A DNA stretch of 64,000 nt from Janthinobacterium sp. SUN073 (GCF_030397665.1 NZ_JAPUBT010000006.1:124001-188000), one strand, 5' to 3'; numbered from the stretch's first letter, positions 41,451 through 52,121 are shown. Program-made: numbers and translations. Notes: generated by a model not told the origin, from the sequence alone.

Positions 41451-42806
41451 TTATATCAATGTATCCTTGGCAATCCCCGCAAACGCGGCGAAATACTCGG
41501 GGAAGGTCTTGGCTACGCATTTCGGGTCGTTGATGCGCATGGCGTTGCCGCGGCGCGCGGCGCCATCGAGCGAGGCGAGCGAGAAACACATGGCCATGCG
41601 GTGGTCGTCATACGTGTCGATGGTCGCTGCGGCGATTGAGGCTGGTGGCGTCACGCGCAGGTAGTCCGCGCCCTCTTCCACTTCCGCGCCCAGCTTGCGC
41701 AATTCCGTCGCCATGGCGGCCAGGCGGTCCGTTTCCTTCACCCTCCAGCTGGCGATATTGCGCAAGGTCGAAGTGCCGTCCGCGTACAGGGCGGCCACGG
41801 CGATCGTCATGGCCGCGTCGGGAATATGGTTGAAATCCATGTCGACGGCTTTCAGCACGCCGTTCGAGCGGGCCTCGATCCAGTTCTCGCCCATGGTGAT
41901 GGTCGCGCCCATCTGCTGCAAGGCTTCGACGAAGCGCACGTCGCCCTGGATGCTGTCGCGCCCCACGCCTTCCACGCGCACGGGACCGCCGCCGATGGCG
42001 CCGGCCGCCAGGAAATACGACGCCGACGAAGCGTCGCCTTCCACGTGGATCGTGCCCGGGCTTTGATACTGCTGGCCTGGCTGCACGGTGAACGACTGCC
42101 AGCCGTCATGCTCGACCGTCACGCCGAAGCGGCGCATCAGGTTCAGGGTAATTTCAATGTACGGCTTCGAAATCAACTCGCCCGTCACATCGATGGTCAC
42201 CGCATGGTCGCGCGCCATCAGCGGCGCCACCATCAAGAGGGCCGTCAAAAACTGGCTCGACACGTTGCCACGCACGGCGATGCGCTGCGCGTGAATGTGG
42301 CCACGGCGGATGCGCAGCGGCGGGAAGCCCTGCTCGCCCGTGTATTCGATCTGCGTGCCGACGGCGTTCAGCGCGTCGACCAGGTCGCCGATGGGGCGCT
42401 CGTGCATGCGCGACACGCCGTGCAGCGTGTAGTCGCCGCCGATGACGGCCAGCGCCGCCGTCAGCGGGCGGATCGCCGTGCCGGCGTTGCCCATGAACAG
42501 GTCCGCCGCGTGGTGCGGGAAGACGCCGCCGCAGCCTTCCACGTGATGCACCTGGTGAGCAGTAGCCGGATCGCCCGTCAATTCATCCTGCGTCCATTTC
42601 ACGCCCAGCGACGTCAACGCCGTGAGCATGACGAAGGTGTCGTCGGAGGCGAGCAAGTCGACGATTTTCGTTGTGCCCCTGGCCAGCGCGGCGAGCAGCA
42701 GCACGCGGTTCGAAATGCTTTTCGAGCCGGGTAAACGCACCGTGCCTTCGGCATGCATCACCGGCTGCAAATCGATATGGTGAGGGTAGTGCTTGGTCTG
42801 GGTCAT
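41451..42806 (-). CDS. aroA: 3-phosphoshikimate 1-carboxyvinyltransferase (EPSP synthase)
   Basis: 451 residues with family landmarks [20 protein letters not shown] near the start, [19 protein letters not shown] and [17 protein letters not shown], and a C-terminal [19 protein letters not shown]. It adds the enolpyruvyl group of PEP to shikimate 3-phosphate, the sixth step of the shikimate pathway. AAGGATTCCAGC precedes the ATG. It belongs to a run of aromatic amino acid genes: tyrA, hisC, pheA and serC. Confidence 0.95.
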   Translation of the reverse strand: MTQTKHYPHHIDLQPVMHAEGTVRLPGSKSISNRVLLLAALARGTTKIVDLLASDDTFVMLTALTSLGVKWTQDELTGDPATAHQVHHVEGCGGVFPHHAADLFMGNAGTAIRPLTAALAVIGGDYTLHGVSRMHERPIGDLVDALNAVGTQIEYTGEQGFPPLRIRRGHIHAQRIAVRGNVSSQFLTALLMVAPLMARDHAVTIDVTGELISKPYIEITLNLMRRFGVTVEHDGWQSFTVQPGQQYQSPGTIHVEGDASSASYFLAAGAIGGGPVRVEGVGRDSIQGDVRFVEALQQMGATITMGENWIEARSNGVLKAVDMDFNHIPDAAMTIAVAALYADGTSTLRNIASWRVKETDRLAAMATELRKLGAEVEEGADYLRVTPPASIAAATIDTYDDHRMAMCFSLASLDGAARRGNAMRINDPKCVAKTFPEYFAAFAGIAKDTLI

Positions 42807-42824
42807 GCTGGAATCCTTGAGTAT

Positions 42825-43733
42825 TTATCGTGTGGGCGCGGCAGGTATTTCCGCCGTTTCAATCGCCTCGATCCATTGTTGCCGCGCGTGCTGGGCGTTC
42901 GCATACACGCCTTCGATGGCGGCGCCGTCGTTCGCGGCCAGGTGGGCGCGCAAGGTCGTCAACTGCGCCAGGTAGGCGTCCAGTTCGTGCAGCAGCGCCG
43001 GCTGGTTGGCCAGGCTGATGTCGCGCCACATTTCCGGCGATGAGCCGGCGATGCGCGTAAAGTCGCGAAAGCCGCTGGCCGCGTATTGAAACAGCAGGCC
43101 CGCGTGCGGCTTGTTGGCGATGTCGTCGACCAGCGCAAAGGCCAGCAAATGCGGCAGATGGCTGACGGCGGCAAACACCTTGTCATGCTCTTCGGGCGTC
43201 AAGGTATGCAGGATGGCGCCGCAGGCGCGCCACGCGGCCGCCACCCGTTCCACGTCAGCGGCGGCATTTTCCGCCAGCGGCGTGAGCACCACTTTCTTGC
43301 CTTGATACAGATCGATGATGGCCGCGTCAGGCCCGTTCGTCTCGCGTCCCGCGATCGGGTGGCCGGGCACGAATTGCCCGACTTTTCCACCGAGCGCCGC
43401 GCGCGCGGCCGCCACCACGTCGCTTTTCGTGCTGCCCGCGTCGGTGACGATGGTAGCAGGTTGCAGATGCGGCGCGATGGATGCCAGAATGGCACCCGTC
43501 TGCGCCACAGGCGCGGCGACCAGCACCAGGTCGGCGCCAAGCAAGGCATCAGCCATGTCGCCGCCGATTTCGTCGATGATGCCCAGTTCGAGCGCGCGCG
43601 CCAGCGAGGCCGGCGAGCGGCCCATGCCGACCACGGTGGCGACCGCGCCCGCGTGCTTCAAGGCGCGCGCGAACGAGCCGCCGATCAGGCCTACGCCGAA
43701 GATGACGACTTTTTTCAGTGCAGGCGTCGTCAT
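42825..43733 (-). CDS. tyrA: Prephenate/arogenate dehydrogenase
   Basis: 302 residues of the monofunctional TyrA type: the NAD(P) motif VIFGVGLIGGSFARALKHAG at the start, catalytic His in HPIAGRE near residue 123, and SHLPHLLAFALVDDIA. It lacks a chorismate mutase domain, which here is fused to PheA. It makes 4-hydroxyphenylpyruvate (or tyrosine from arogenate; the substrate is not decided). It is four bases from the hisC stop and 18 from aroA, so it is tightly co-transcribed. Confidence 0.92.
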   Translation of the reverse strand: MTTPALKKVVIFGVGLIGGSFARALKHAGAVATVVGMGRSPASLARALELGIIDEIGGDMADALLGADLVLVAAPVAQTGAILASIAPHLQPATIVTDAGSTKSDVVAAARAALGGKVGQFVPGHPIAGRETNGPDAAIIDLYQGKKVVLTPLAENAAADVERVAAAWRACGAILHTLTPEEHDKVFAAVSHLPHLLAFALVDDIANKPHAGLLFQYAASGFRDFTRIAGSSPEMWRDISLANQPALLHELDAYLAQLTTLRAHLAANDGAAIEGVYANAQHARQQWIEAIETAEIPAAPTR

Positions 43734-43737
43734 ATCG

Positions 43738-44844
43738 TCAGGCCAGCGCTTTCGTCAGCGCGGCGATGAAAATGGCGTTTTCCTGCGGCAGGCCGATGGA
43801 AATGCGCAGCCATTGCGGCAAGCCGTAGCTGCCCACGGGGCGCACGATCACGCCCTGCTGGAGCAGCGCCAGGTTCACGCGCGCGCCCGCTTCGTCATCG
43901 TCGCCCACTTTCACCAGCACGAAATTGCCGTGCGACGGCACGAATTCCAGGCCCAGTTGCGTGAATGCCTCGATGAACTGCTGGTAGCCGGCCGCGTTGT
44001 TGCGCGCGCTCTGCTCGAGGAAGGCCTTGTCGTTCAGGGCGGCAATCGCGGCCGCCTGCGCCAGCGAGTTGACATTGAACGGCTGGCGGATGCGGTTCAT
44101 CAGGTCCGTCAGCACCGGCTGGGCGATGGCGAAGCCGATGCGCAGGCCGGCCAGGCCATAGGCCTTCGACAGGGTGCGCGACACCACCAGGTTCGGATAC
44201 TGGCGCACCCACGCCGTCGATTCGTACTGCTCGTCGGCCGAGAGGAATTCGTTGTAGGCTTCATCCAGCACCACCACCACGTGCTGCGGCACTTTTTGCA
44301 GGAACGCTTCGAGCTGCGCGGCCGTCAGGAAAGTGCCGGTCGGGTTGTTCGGGTTGGCGATGAAGATCAAGCGCGTGTCGTCGGCAATCGCCGCCGCCAT
44401 CGCGTCCAGGTCATGGCCGTAGGCTTGCGCCGGCACGACGAGGTGGCGCGCGCCCAGGCCTTGTGTGGCCAGCGCGTACACGGCAAACGAGTACTGCGAG
44501 TACACCACGGACTGGCCATGCTCGACAAACGCGTGCGCGGCGATTTCCAGGATGTCGTTGCTGCCGTTGCCCAGGGTGATCCAGTCGGCCGGCACGTCAT
44601 AGCGCTTCGACAGCACGGCTTTCAAGTCGAAGCCGTTGGCGTCCGGATAGCGGCCCAGGTCATCGATGGCGGCGATCATCGCCTGCTTGGCCGATTCCGG
44701 CATGCCGTACGGGTTTTCATTCGACGCCAGCTTGACGATGGCTGCCTCGTCGAGGCCGAATTCGCGCGCGACTTCGGCGATCGGTTTGCCGCTCTGGTAA
44801 GGGGCGATGGCGCGGACATATTCTGGACCGATATTTTTAGACAT
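43738..44844 (-). CDS. hisC: Histidinol-phosphate/aromatic aminotransferase
   Basis: 368 residues of the class I/II PLP aminotransferase HisC type: IVKLASNENPYGMPESAK, NPNNPTGTFL, and the cofactor Lys in VSRTLSKAYGLAGLRIGFA. Because it lies between pheA and tyrA, the enzyme probably serves mainly as an aromatic aminotransferase for phenylalanine and tyrosine, as proposed for the betaproteobacterial/pseudomonad hisH copy. That is inferred from context. The ATG at 44844 starts the family sequence MSKNIGPEYVRAI. Confidence 0.9.
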   Translation of the reverse strand: MSKNIGPEYVRAIAPYQSGKPIAEVAREFGLDEAAIVKLASNENPYGMPESAKQAMIAAIDDLGRYPDANGFDLKAVLSKRYDVPADWITLGNGSNDILEIAAHAFVEHGQSVVYSQYSFAVYALATQGLGARHLVVPAQAYGHDLDAMAAAIADDTRLIFIANPNNPTGTFLTAAQLEAFLQKVPQHVVVVLDEAYNEFLSADEQYESTAWVRQYPNLVVSRTLSKAYGLAGLRIGFAIAQPVLTDLMNRIRQPFNVNSLAQAAAIAALNDKAFLEQSARNNAAGYQQFIEAFTQLGLEFVPSHGNFVLVKVGDDDEAGARVNLALLQQGVIVRPVGSYGLPQWLRISIGLPQENAIFIAALTKALA

Positions 44845-44895
44845 GGTGTTCTTTAAAAGTTGGTGAATGATTGATGAACCCCCAAAGCAATGACT

Positions 44896-44961
44896 GGGGT
44901 CGGTCCCTTCGGGATCGGAATTCGTCCCATTGAGACGAATTCCCCCAGCGGGTCCGACCCA
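44896..44961. repeat. GGGGTCGGACCC palindrome, copy 3, expanded by a nested hairpin
   Basis: Arms GGGGTCGGTCCC and GGGTCCGACCCA (two changes) are separated by about 42 bases instead of three. The insert contains its own palindrome, GAATTCGTC ... GACGAATTC with a short loop. It lies between pheA and hisC. Confidence 0.8.
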
Positions 44962-44974
44962 GGCCTTTACCGGG

Positions 44975-46045
44975 TTACAGACTGACCGGATACGACCCCA
45001 GCACCTTGAAAAACGCCGCATTGCTCTGCAGCTCGGCCAGCGCCTGGGCGACGGCAGCGTCGTGCACATGGCCTTCCACGTCGACATAGAAATAATACTC
45101 CCAGCTGCCCATGCGCGCCGGGCGCGACTCGAAGCGCGTCATCGACACGCCGTGTTTCGCCAGGGGCGCGAGCAATTGGTACACGGCGCCAGCCTTGTTC
45201 GGCACGGCCAGCACCAGCGAGGTCTGGTCCTTGCCCGACGGCGCCGTCTGCAAGGTGCCCACGACGGCGAAGCGCGTGCGGTTGTGCGGGTCGTCCTGGA
45301 TATGGCCCTTGACCACGCCCAGCTTGTACTGAGCGCCCGCCAGTTCGCTGGCAATCGCTGCAACAGTACCATCTTCGCCGGCCATGCGCGCCGCTTCCGC
45401 GTTCGAGGCCACGGCATGGCGCGCGATGTGCGGGTAATTCTGGTTCAGCCACACCTGGCACTGCGCCAGCGCCTGCGAATGGGCGCAGATGGCCGTGACG
45501 CCATCCATGTTGCCGCTCTTCGTCATCAGGCTGTGGTGCACGGCAATGGCGACTTCACCGCTGATAATGAGGCTGGTCTGCAGCATCATGTCCAGGGTGC
45601 GGTTGACGGCGCCTTCCGAGGAATTCTCGATCGGCACCACGCCGAAGTCGGCCGTCCCCGCCTCCGCGGAGCGGAACACTTCATCGATGGACGCGCACGG
45701 CAAGCCTTCGACGGCGCTGCCGAACTGCTGGTACACGGCCTGCTCGCTGAAGGTGCCGGCCGGGCCAAGGTAGGCCACGGTGACGCGCTTTTCCAGCGAG
45801 CGGCAGGATGACATGATTTCGCGGAAGATGGTCTGCACTTCGCGGTCGCCCATGGGGCCGGGATTGCGCTCGGCCACGCCGCGCAGCACTTGCGCCTCGC
45901 GCTCGGGGCGGAACACGGGTGCCTGCGTCTCGGCCTTCACGTGGCCCACTTGCTGGGCGATTTGCGCGCGGCGGTTCAGCAGTTCGAGGATTTGCGCGTC
46001 GATCGCATCGATCTGTTCGCGCAGCGGTTTCAATTTATCGGTCAT
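44975..46045 (-). CDS. pheA: Bifunctional chorismate mutase/prephenate dehydratase (P-protein)
   Basis: 356 residues from the ATG at 46045 (46078 is an alternative). Residues 1-90 are an AroQ chorismate mutase (LREQIDAIDAQILELLNRRA, with VFRPEREAQVL). Residues 95-270 are prephenate dehydratase (VAYLGPAGTFSEQAVYQQFG, VVPIENSSEGAVNRTLDMM, TRFAVVG), and residues 275-356 form an ACT regulatory domain including TRFESRPARMGSWEYYFYVD. It makes phenylpyruvate and should be feedback-inhibited by phenylalanine through the ACT domain. Confidence 0.93.
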   Translation of the reverse strand: MTDKLKPLREQIDAIDAQILELLNRRAQIAQQVGHVKAETQAPVFRPEREAQVLRGVAERNPGPMGDREVQTIFREIMSSCRSLEKRVTVAYLGPAGTFSEQAVYQQFGSAVEGLPCASIDEVFRSAEAGTADFGVVPIENSSEGAVNRTLDMMLQTSLIISGEVAIAVHHSLMTKSGNMDGVTAICAHSQALAQCQVWLNQNYPHIARHAVASNAEAARMAGEDGTVAAIASELAGAQYKLGVVKGHIQDDPHNRTRFAVVGTLQTAPSGKDQTSLVLAVPNKAGAVYQLLAPLAKHGVSMTRFESRPARMGSWEYYFYVDVEGHVHDAAVAQALAELQSNAAFFKVLGSYPVSL

Positions 46046-46127
46046 GGTGGTTTGTTTCGTCAGCTGTACTTCAATCATGGCCGCGCGGCCTGCGCCGGCG
46101 GCGGGCCGGCGCGGTCGTCTAGGCGAC

Positions 46128-47219
46128 TCAGCGTCCGGCAAACTCGTTCAGATAATTCACTAAGGCTTGCACGCCCTCGATCGGCATCGCGTTGTAGATC
46201 GATGCACGCATGCCGCCGACGGACTTGTGGCCCTTCAGTTGCAGCAGGCCGCGCTGCTTGGCGCCGGCCAGGAATGCGTCGTTCAGACTTTCGTCGCGCA
46301 GATAGAACGGGATGGTCATGCGCGAGCGGTATGCGGGATCGACCCGGTTCTGGTAGAAGTCGTCCGCATCGAGCGCCGCGTACAGCAGCGCCGCTTTGTC
46401 AATATTACGCTGTTCCATGGCCGCCACGCCACCCTGGCGTTTGAGCCACTGGAAAACCAGGCCGGCGATATAGATGCCGTAGGTGGGTGGCGTGTTGTAC
46501 ATCGACTCATGCTCGGCCACGATGGTCCAGTCGAAGGCCGACGGGCAGATCGACAGCGCCTTGCCCAGCAAGTCTTCGCGCACGATGACCAGGGTCAGGC
46601 CGGCCGGGCCGATATTCTTTTGCGCGCCGCCGAAGATGACGCCGTATTGCGACACGTCGATCACGCGCGACAAAATGTGCGAGGACATGTCGGCCACGAT
46701 GGTAGTCCCTGCCGGTACGCCTGGCGCCTGCTGGAACTCCACGCCGTCGATGGTTTCATTGGTGCAGATGTGCAGGTAGGCGGCGTCTGGCGTCAGCTGC
46801 CACTCGGAGACGGGCGGCACGCCCGTGAAACGCGTGGCCTTGGACGACGCGGCCACGTTGACGTTGGCGTACTTGGCCGCTTCCTGGATCGACTTGCCTG
46901 ACCACGAGCCCGTGTGCACGAAGTCGACGGTGGCCGGCTGCTGCGCGGCCAGGCCCACCAGGTTCATGGGGATGATGGCGTTCTCGCCCAGGCCACCGCC
47001 CTGCAGGAACAGGATCTTGTAGTTCTCGGGCACGGCCAGCAGTTCGCGCAGATCGGCTACTGCCTGCTGGTAGATGGAGATGAATTCGGGACCACGGTGG
47101 CTCATTTCCATCACCGACATGCCGCTGCCATGCCAGTCCTGCATTTCCGCGGCCGCTTGCGCCAGCACTTCCTTGGGCAGGACGGCGGGGCCGGCTGAAA
47201 AATTGTAGATATGGGTCAC
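46128..47219 (-). CDS. serC: Phosphoserine aminotransferase
   Basis: 363 residues: [20 protein letters not shown] at the start, the PLP Lys within [20 protein letters not shown], and RAIY-like ending [20 protein letters not shown]. It converts 3-phosphohydroxypyruvate to phosphoserine and also functions in pyridoxal synthesis. The start codon is GTG with AAGGA seven bases upstream. It is the first enzyme gene of the aromatic/serine block downstream of gyrA. Confidence 0.94.
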   Translation of the reverse strand: MTHIYNFSAGPAVLPKEVLAQAAAEMQDWHGSGMSVMEMSHRGPEFISIYQQAVADLRELLAVPENYKILFLQGGGLGENAIIPMNLVGLAAQQPATVDFVHTGSWSGKSIQEAAKYANVNVAASSKATRFTGVPPVSEWQLTPDAAYLHICTNETIDGVEFQQAPGVPAGTTIVADMSSHILSRVIDVSQYGVIFGGAQKNIGPAGLTLVIVREDLLGKALSICPSAFDWTIVAEHESMYNTPPTYGIYIAGLVFQWLKRQGGVAAMEQRNIDKAALLYAALDADDFYQNRVDPAYRSRMTIPFYLRDESLNDAFLAGAKQRGLLQLKGHKSVGGMRASIYNAMPIEGVQALVNYLNEFAGR

Positions 47220-47243
47220 GATACGGTCCTTAGTAAAATGAAA

Positions 47244-47828
47244 TTATTGGGGCGGCTGCGTGGCCGCCCGCATGACTTGCTCGAGCACGGCATTCACGCG
47301 GGGAATCAGCACGCGCTGGCTGATGGCCATCGATTCGGCCGACAGTTGCGGCATGGTGGCCAGCATCTTGCGTCCCAGCGGCGTCTTGTAGAAGGCCGTC
47401 AGCTGCTCGACTTCCGGCACCGTGTAAAAGCGCGCGTACAAGGGCACCATTTCGGCGCTCAGCTCATCGATCAGGGTCGGGTCGGCCAGCACCTGCGTCA
47501 GGGTGGCGATGGCGACGGGGATTTCCTCCTCGGCGCTGGCCAGCGCGCGCGCCTTGCGCTGCTCGTCCAGGTTCGGGTTGCTGTTGATTTGCTGCTGCGC
47601 CGACTGGCGGATCATGGCGGGCACCGATTGCAGCATCTGGTCGAAGATGCTGCGCGTCAGCTGCGGGAACTGCATCGCGTCGAGCATGCGCCGCACGGCC
47701 ACTTTCATGGCGGGGCTGGGCGCGGCCTGGCGAGCGGGCGTGGCTTGCGTGCTCTGAGCCAGGGCCGGCAGGGTCGCAAGGAAAGCCAGCGAAAACGCGG
47801 CGAAGAAGGTGGCGACGATTTTTCTCAT
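47244..47828 (-). CDS. DUF2059 secreted protein
   Basis: 194 residues with a signal peptide ending ALAQ, followed by a helical domain. The domain has the DUF2059 pattern VRRMLDAMQFPQLTRSIFDQ and the conserved MVPLYARFYTVPEVEQLTAFYKTPLGRKML, which closes most members. Function unknown. It lies between gyrA and serC, as in many betaproteobacteria. ATG 47828 is used, since the longer frame would overlap the gyrA end. Confidence 0.83.
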   Translation of the reverse strand: MRKIVATFFAAFSLAFLATLPALAQSTQATPARQAAPSPAMKVAVRRMLDAMQFPQLTRSIFDQMLQSVPAMIRQSAQQQINSNPNLDEQRKARALASAEEEIPVAIATLTQVLADPTLIDELSAEMVPLYARFYTVPEVEQLTAFYKTPLGRKMLATMPQLSAESMAISQRVLIPRVNAVLEQVMRAATQPPQ

Positions 47829-47904
47829 GGCATGCGGGACTTTACAAAAGCGGGGAACAATCTGGGGTACGCAGGCTGGCGCCGCAAGTGGCGCACCCAT
47901 AGCA

Positions 47905-47930
47905 ATTGGGGCTCCCGAAAGAGCCCCAAT
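47905..47930 (-). terminator. Hairpin downstream of gyrA without a T-run
   Basis: A perfect ten-base stem, ATTGGGGCTC with its complement, has a six-base loop, but there is no U-tract. It could slow transcription or protect the gyrA 3' end. Confidence 0.4.
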
Positions 47931-47934
47931 CATC

Positions 47935-50628
47935 TTACTCCGGCTGGGCCGGATCGACAGGATCAACGGGATCGGCTGGTTCAGCCGCTGCCGGCGCGGC
48001 CGCGGCCTCCAGGCCCGCCTCCGTCGTCAGCTCGACTTCGTCGATATCCGTTTCCACCACGCGCTGCAGGCCGGACAGCTTGGTGCCGTCTTCCACGGCG
48101 ATCAGGGTCACGCCCTGCGTCGCGCGGCCCATTTCGCGGATTTCCGACACGCGGGTGCGAATCAGCACGCCACCGGTGGTGATCAGCATGATTTCATCGC
48201 TGGTATCGACCAGGGTCGCGGCAACCACTTTACCGTTGCGCTCGCTGGTCTGGATGGCGATCATGCCTTTCGTACCACGGCCATGGCGCGTGTACTCGGT
48301 GATCGGCGTGCGCTTGCCGTAACCGTTTTCGGTTGCCGTCAGCACCGACTGCTGCTCGTTCTCGGCCACCAGCAGGGCGATCACGTGCTGGCCTTCTTCC
48401 AGGTTCATGCCGCGCACGCCGCGCGCCGTACGGCCCATCGGACGCACATCGTTTTCGTCGAAGCGCACTGCCTTGCCCGAATCGGAGAACAGCATCACGT
48501 CGTGCTGGCCATCGGTCAGCGCGGCGCCGATCAGGAAGTCGCCGTCGTCCAGGTCGACCGCGATGATGCCGGCCTTGCGTGGATTGCTGAAGTCCTTCAG
48601 CGGCGTCTTTTTCACGGTACCGAGGCTGGTCGACATGAACACGTAATGGTCTTCCGGGAACGTGCGGTTCTCGCCCGACAGCGGCAGGATCACGGTGATC
48701 TTTTCGTTGTCCTGCAGCGGGAACATGTTGACGATCGGCTTGCCGCGCGAATTGCGCGAGCCTTGCGGCACTTCCCACACCTTCAGCCAGTACATGCGGC
48801 CACGATCCGAGAAGCACAGGATGTAGTCGTGCGTATTGGCGATGAACAGCTGGTCGATCCAGTCTTCCTCTTTGGTCGCCATGGCCTGCTTGCCGCGTCC
48901 GCCGCGCTTCTGCGCGCGGTATTCGGAAATCGGCTGCGCCTTCATGTAACCGGTGTGCGACAGGGTCACGACCATGTCTTGCGGCGTGATCAGGTCTTCC
49001 GTTTCCAGGTCGGTCGCATTGAGTTCGATCTGCGAGCGGCGCACGTCCTTGTTGCCGGCGCCGTATTCGTTTTTCGCCGCCGTCATTTCATCGGTGATGA
49101 TGACGGTGACGCGTTCCGGCTTGGCCAGGATGTCGAGCAAGTCGGCGATATGTTCCATCACGTCCTTGTACTCGTTGACGATCTTGTCCTGCTCCAGACC
49201 GGTCAGGCGCTGCAGGCGCATTTGCAGAATTTCCTGCGCCTGGTCGTCCGACAGCTTGTACAGGCCATCCATCTGCATGCCATAGTGCTTCGGCAGGTTT
49301 TCCGGACGGTAGGCATCGATGCCGCCTGGCGTCGTGCCGTCGCCCGTGCGGGCCAGCATTTCGCGCACGACGGACGAATCCCAGGCCTTGGCCATCAGCT
49401 CGACCTTGGCGATCGGCGGCGTCGGCGCGGCCTTGATGATGGCGATGAAGTCATCGATATTGGCCAGCGCGACAGCCAGGCCTTCGAGCACGTGGCCCCG
49501 TTCGCGCGCCTTGCGCAGTTCGAACACGGTGCGGCGCGTGACCACTTCGCGGCGGTGCGACAGGAAGCATTGCAGCATCTGCTTGAGGTTCAGCAGCTTC
49601 GGCTGGCCATCGACCAGGGCCACCATGTTCATGCCGAAGGTGTCTTGCAACTGGGTCTGCTTGTACAGGTTGTTCAGCACCACTTCCGGCACTTCGCCCC
49701 GTTTCAGCTCGATCACCACGCGCATGCCCGACTTGTCGGATTCGTCGCGGATGTCGGAAATGCCGTCGAGCTTCTTGTCGCGCACGTTTTCGGCGATGCG
49801 TTCCAGCAAGGATTTCTTGTTGACCTGGAATGGCAGCTCGTCGACGATGATGGCGATGCGGCCGCCATCCTTGCCGTATTCTTCGAAGTGGGTCTTGGCG
49901 CGCATGACCACGCGGCCGCGGCCCGTGCGGTAGCCGTCGCGCACGCCCGACACGCCATAGATGATGCCGGCGGTAGGGAAATCGGGGGCGGGAATGATCT
50001 CGATCAATTCATCGATCGTGCATTCCGGGTTGCGCAGCACGTGCAGCGCGCCGTCGATGACTTCGGTGATGTTGTGTGGCGGAATGTTCGTCGCCATGCC
50101 GACCGCGATACCGGACGAGCCATTGATCAGCAGGTTCGGGATACGCGTCGGCAAGACCGTCGGCTCCTTTTCCTTGCCATCGTAGTTGGGCTGGAAGTCG
50201 ACGGTGTCCTTGTCGATATCGGCCAGCAGTTCGCCGGCGATCTTGTCCAGGCGGCACTCGGTGTAACGCATCGCCGCGGCGCCATCGCCGTCGACGGAAC
50301 CGAAGTTACCCTGGCCATCGACGAGCATGTAGCGCAGCGAAAAATCTTGCGCCATACGCACCAGTGTGTCGTAGATCGAGGCATCGCCGTGGGGATGGTA
50401 TTTACCCATGGTTTCGCCGACCACGCGGGCGCACTTGACGTAAGGGCGGTTCCACACGTTATTCATTTCATGCATCGCGAACAAGACGCGGCGGTGCACT
50501 GGCTTCAAGCCATCACGCGCATCGGGCAAGGCGCGACCGACGATCACGCTCATGGCGTAATCGAGGTAGCTCTTGCGCATCTCTTCTTCGAGGGAAATAG
50601 GAATTGTTTCTTTTGCGAATTGATCCAT
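47935..50628 (-). CDS. gyrA: DNA gyrase subunit A
   Basis: 897 residues. The N-terminal breakage-reunion domain carries the catalytic Tyr122 in [13 protein letters not shown], and the GyrA box QRRGGRGK-like stretch is present as [16 protein letters not shown]. The C-terminal beta-pinwheel includes repeats such as [20 protein letters not shown]. The quinolone-determining segment reads [19 protein letters not shown], so the residue at E. coli position 83 is Ala rather than Ser, while Asp87 is kept. The tail is acidic and rich in Pro/Ala/Asp. Confidence 0.97.
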   Translation of the reverse strand: MDQFAKETIPISLEEEMRKSYLDYAMSVIVGRALPDARDGLKPVHRRVLFAMHEMNNVWNRPYVKCARVVGETMGKYHPHGDASIYDTLVRMAQDFSLRYMLVDGQGNFGSVDGDGAAAMRYTECRLDKIAGELLADIDKDTVDFQPNYDGKEKEPTVLPTRIPNLLINGSSGIAVGMATNIPPHNITEVIDGALHVLRNPECTIDELIEIIPAPDFPTAGIIYGVSGVRDGYRTGRGRVVMRAKTHFEEYGKDGGRIAIIVDELPFQVNKKSLLERIAENVRDKKLDGISDIRDESDKSGMRVVIELKRGEVPEVVLNNLYKQTQLQDTFGMNMVALVDGQPKLLNLKQMLQCFLSHRREVVTRRTVFELRKARERGHVLEGLAVALANIDDFIAIIKAAPTPPIAKVELMAKAWDSSVVREMLARTGDGTTPGGIDAYRPENLPKHYGMQMDGLYKLSDDQAQEILQMRLQRLTGLEQDKIVNEYKDVMEHIADLLDILAKPERVTVIITDEMTAAKNEYGAGNKDVRRSQIELNATDLETEDLITPQDMVVTLSHTGYMKAQPISEYRAQKRGGRGKQAMATKEEDWIDQLFIANTHDYILCFSDRGRMYWLKVWEVPQGSRNSRGKPIVNMFPLQDNEKITVILPLSGENRTFPEDHYVFMSTSLGTVKKTPLKDFSNPRKAGIIAVDLDDGDFLIGAALTDGQHDVMLFSDSGKAVRFDENDVRPMGRTARGVRGMNLEEGQHVIALLVAENEQQSVLTATENGYGKRTPITEYTRHGRGTKGMIAIQTSERNGKVVAATLVDTSDEIMLITTGGVLIRTRVSEIREMGRATQGVTLIAVEDGTKLSGLQRVVETDIDEVELTTEAGLEAAAAPAAAEPADPVDPVDPAQPE

Positions 50629-51284
50629 TGGCGGTTCGACTGATCTCAGGCTGTGGTTAACTTATCTGTTACGCAATGTATGACGCAATACTGCATATCC
50701 TGGGTGGCTGTCGTCGTGGACGCCGCACCGCGCGCTGCTGGCGCGGCCCGGCTTCCATGTCGCAGAGTGCCCGGGCAAATCGGCGGGCTGGCGGCACAAC
50801 CAGTACGCGTACCGCAGGGGTACTTCCTGGCCATGCAGTGCCGCCGTGGGCATTTGCTCGACACTCTTAACAGTCAAGCACACGATTTTAGCATGCGCGC
50901 CCAGCTACCTGTACAAATTGGCCATGCCGACAATATTGTCAGATTGCACCAGGGGCGTGCACGCCGGCCTGCCGATAATGCACAATGGCAATAGCAGTTC
51001 AAGACGCCTGCCCTTCAAAGTGGCAAAAAAAGCGATCAATTGTTACAGATGCGTTACAAATAAGCATTTTCGTTGCGCAAAAACAACGCGCGGTCTAAAA
51101 TCGGGCAAGCTTTGATTTAACCACGGTCGTGTGCCCCTGATGCGTGTGGCAAAATGACTGGGAAGTTAATTGCTAGTTTCGCAATCTGAAACGAGCGCAT
51201 ATGGTCTACATGATAAAATCTTGGCACGTAGCACCAGTAGCGCAGTGTTGTTCTGCGGATATCACCCCCCGAAAGGAAAAAAGA
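50629..51284. other. Divergent intergenic region between gyrA and ompA
   Basis: 656 bases without a convincing gene. Several short frames exist but none has protein-like composition together with a ribosome site. The right part (51000-51240) becomes AT-rich and holds the likely ompA promoter. The left part must contain the gyrA promoter, but I could not identify a clear box. Confidence 0.6.
51073..51101 (+). promoter_or_regulatory. Candidate ompA promoter
   Basis: TAAAAT is preceded at 17 bases by TTGCGC (first three positions match consensus). It implies a leader of about 175 bases before ompA, plausible for a stable outer-membrane protein mRNA. Confidence 0.4.
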
Positions 51285-51995
51285 ATGAATAAATTTGTAA
51301 CGCTGTTTTTCGCTGCATCCGCAGTGATTGCTGGCTCGGCTTCGGCCCAAACCCCAACCTCCCCACCATTCGCGCCAGTTACCACTGACATCAAAGCACC
51401 AAGCCCAAAAAGCGCTTACGTGCAAGATGCCCGCGGCGTGATCGTGCGCGATCCATTCGGTCTGTGCTGGCGCACCGGCTACTGGACACCTGCTGACGCG
51501 GTGCCAGGTTGCGACGTGCCACTGTGCGTAGAGCCAGAAACCCTGCAAGACGGCAAATGCGTGGCTCCGCCAGCGCCAGTCGTACCAGCACCGGCACCAG
51601 TCGTTGTCGTACCAGTACCAGTCGTCGTTGCTCCTACCTCGGAAAAAGTCAGCTTCGCTGCTGATGCATTCTTCGATTTCGACAAAGCTACGCTGAAGCC
51701 AGAAGGCAAAGCCAAGCTGGACGAGCTGTCCGCACAACTGGGCGGCATCAACCTGGAAGTCATCATCGCTGTGGGTCACACCGACTCCGTCGGCACCGAT
51801 GCTTACAACCAAAAACTGTCGGTACGTCGTGCTGATGCTGTCAAAGCCTACCTGGTCACCAAAGGCGTTGAAAGCAACCGCGTGTACACCGAAGGCAAAG
51901 GCGAGAAACAACCTGTTGCTGATAACAAAACTGCCGAAGGCCGTGCGAAAAACCGTCGCGTGGAAATCGAAGTTGTTGGTACCCGCAACAAGTAA
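51285..51995 (+). CDS. ompA: OmpA-family peptidoglycan-binding outer membrane protein
   Basis: 236 residues. A signal peptide ending SASAQ is followed by a short Cys-containing domain (FGLCWRTGYWTPADAVPGCD) and a Pro/Val-rich hinge (PAPVVPAPAPVVVVPVP). The C-terminal OmpA domain has FDFDKATLKPEGKAKLDELS, GHTDSVGTDAYNQKLSVRRA and NRRVEIEVVG, whose Asp and Arg bind diaminopimelate. No eight-strand barrel is visible, as in other Burkholderiales OmpA proteins. AAGGA precedes the ATG. Its codon choice favours A/T-ending codons compared with its neighbours, consistent with high expression. Confidence 0.9.
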   Translation: MNKFVTLFFAASAVIAGSASAQTPTSPPFAPVTTDIKAPSPKSAYVQDARGVIVRDPFGLCWRTGYWTPADAVPGCDVPLCVEPETLQDGKCVAPPAPVVPAPAPVVVVPVPVVVAPTSEKVSFAADAFFDFDKATLKPEGKAKLDELSAQLGGINLEVIIAVGHTDSVGTDAYNQKLSVRRADAVKAYLVTKGVESNRVYTEGKGEKQPVADNKTAEGRAKNRRVEIEVVGTRNK

Positions 51996-52048
51996 TAGCT
52001 GAGCCCTTGGCTTGCTGCAAGTCATCGCGCAAGTCAAGGACAGCATGA

Positions 52049-52076
52049 AAAACCCCGCCAAGGCGGGGTTTTTTTT
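52049..52076 (+). terminator. Rho-independent terminator after ompA
   Basis: AACCCCGCC / GGCGGGGTT with an AA loop is followed by eight T residues. Confidence 0.92.
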
Positions 52077-52121
52077 CGTCCGTGGCTGCCCGATTGTAAA
52101 ATTGCCGCTATTATTCGACCT

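Noticed and set aside
47809..50643. A 944-codon plus-strand frame opposite gyrA
   Set aside because: Pure antisense of gyrA; no start signal and no domains.
50653..50994. Short frames in the gyrA-ompA gap
   Set aside because: Overlapping frames on both strands with no ribosome sites or family patterns. The region is more likely to be regulatory.
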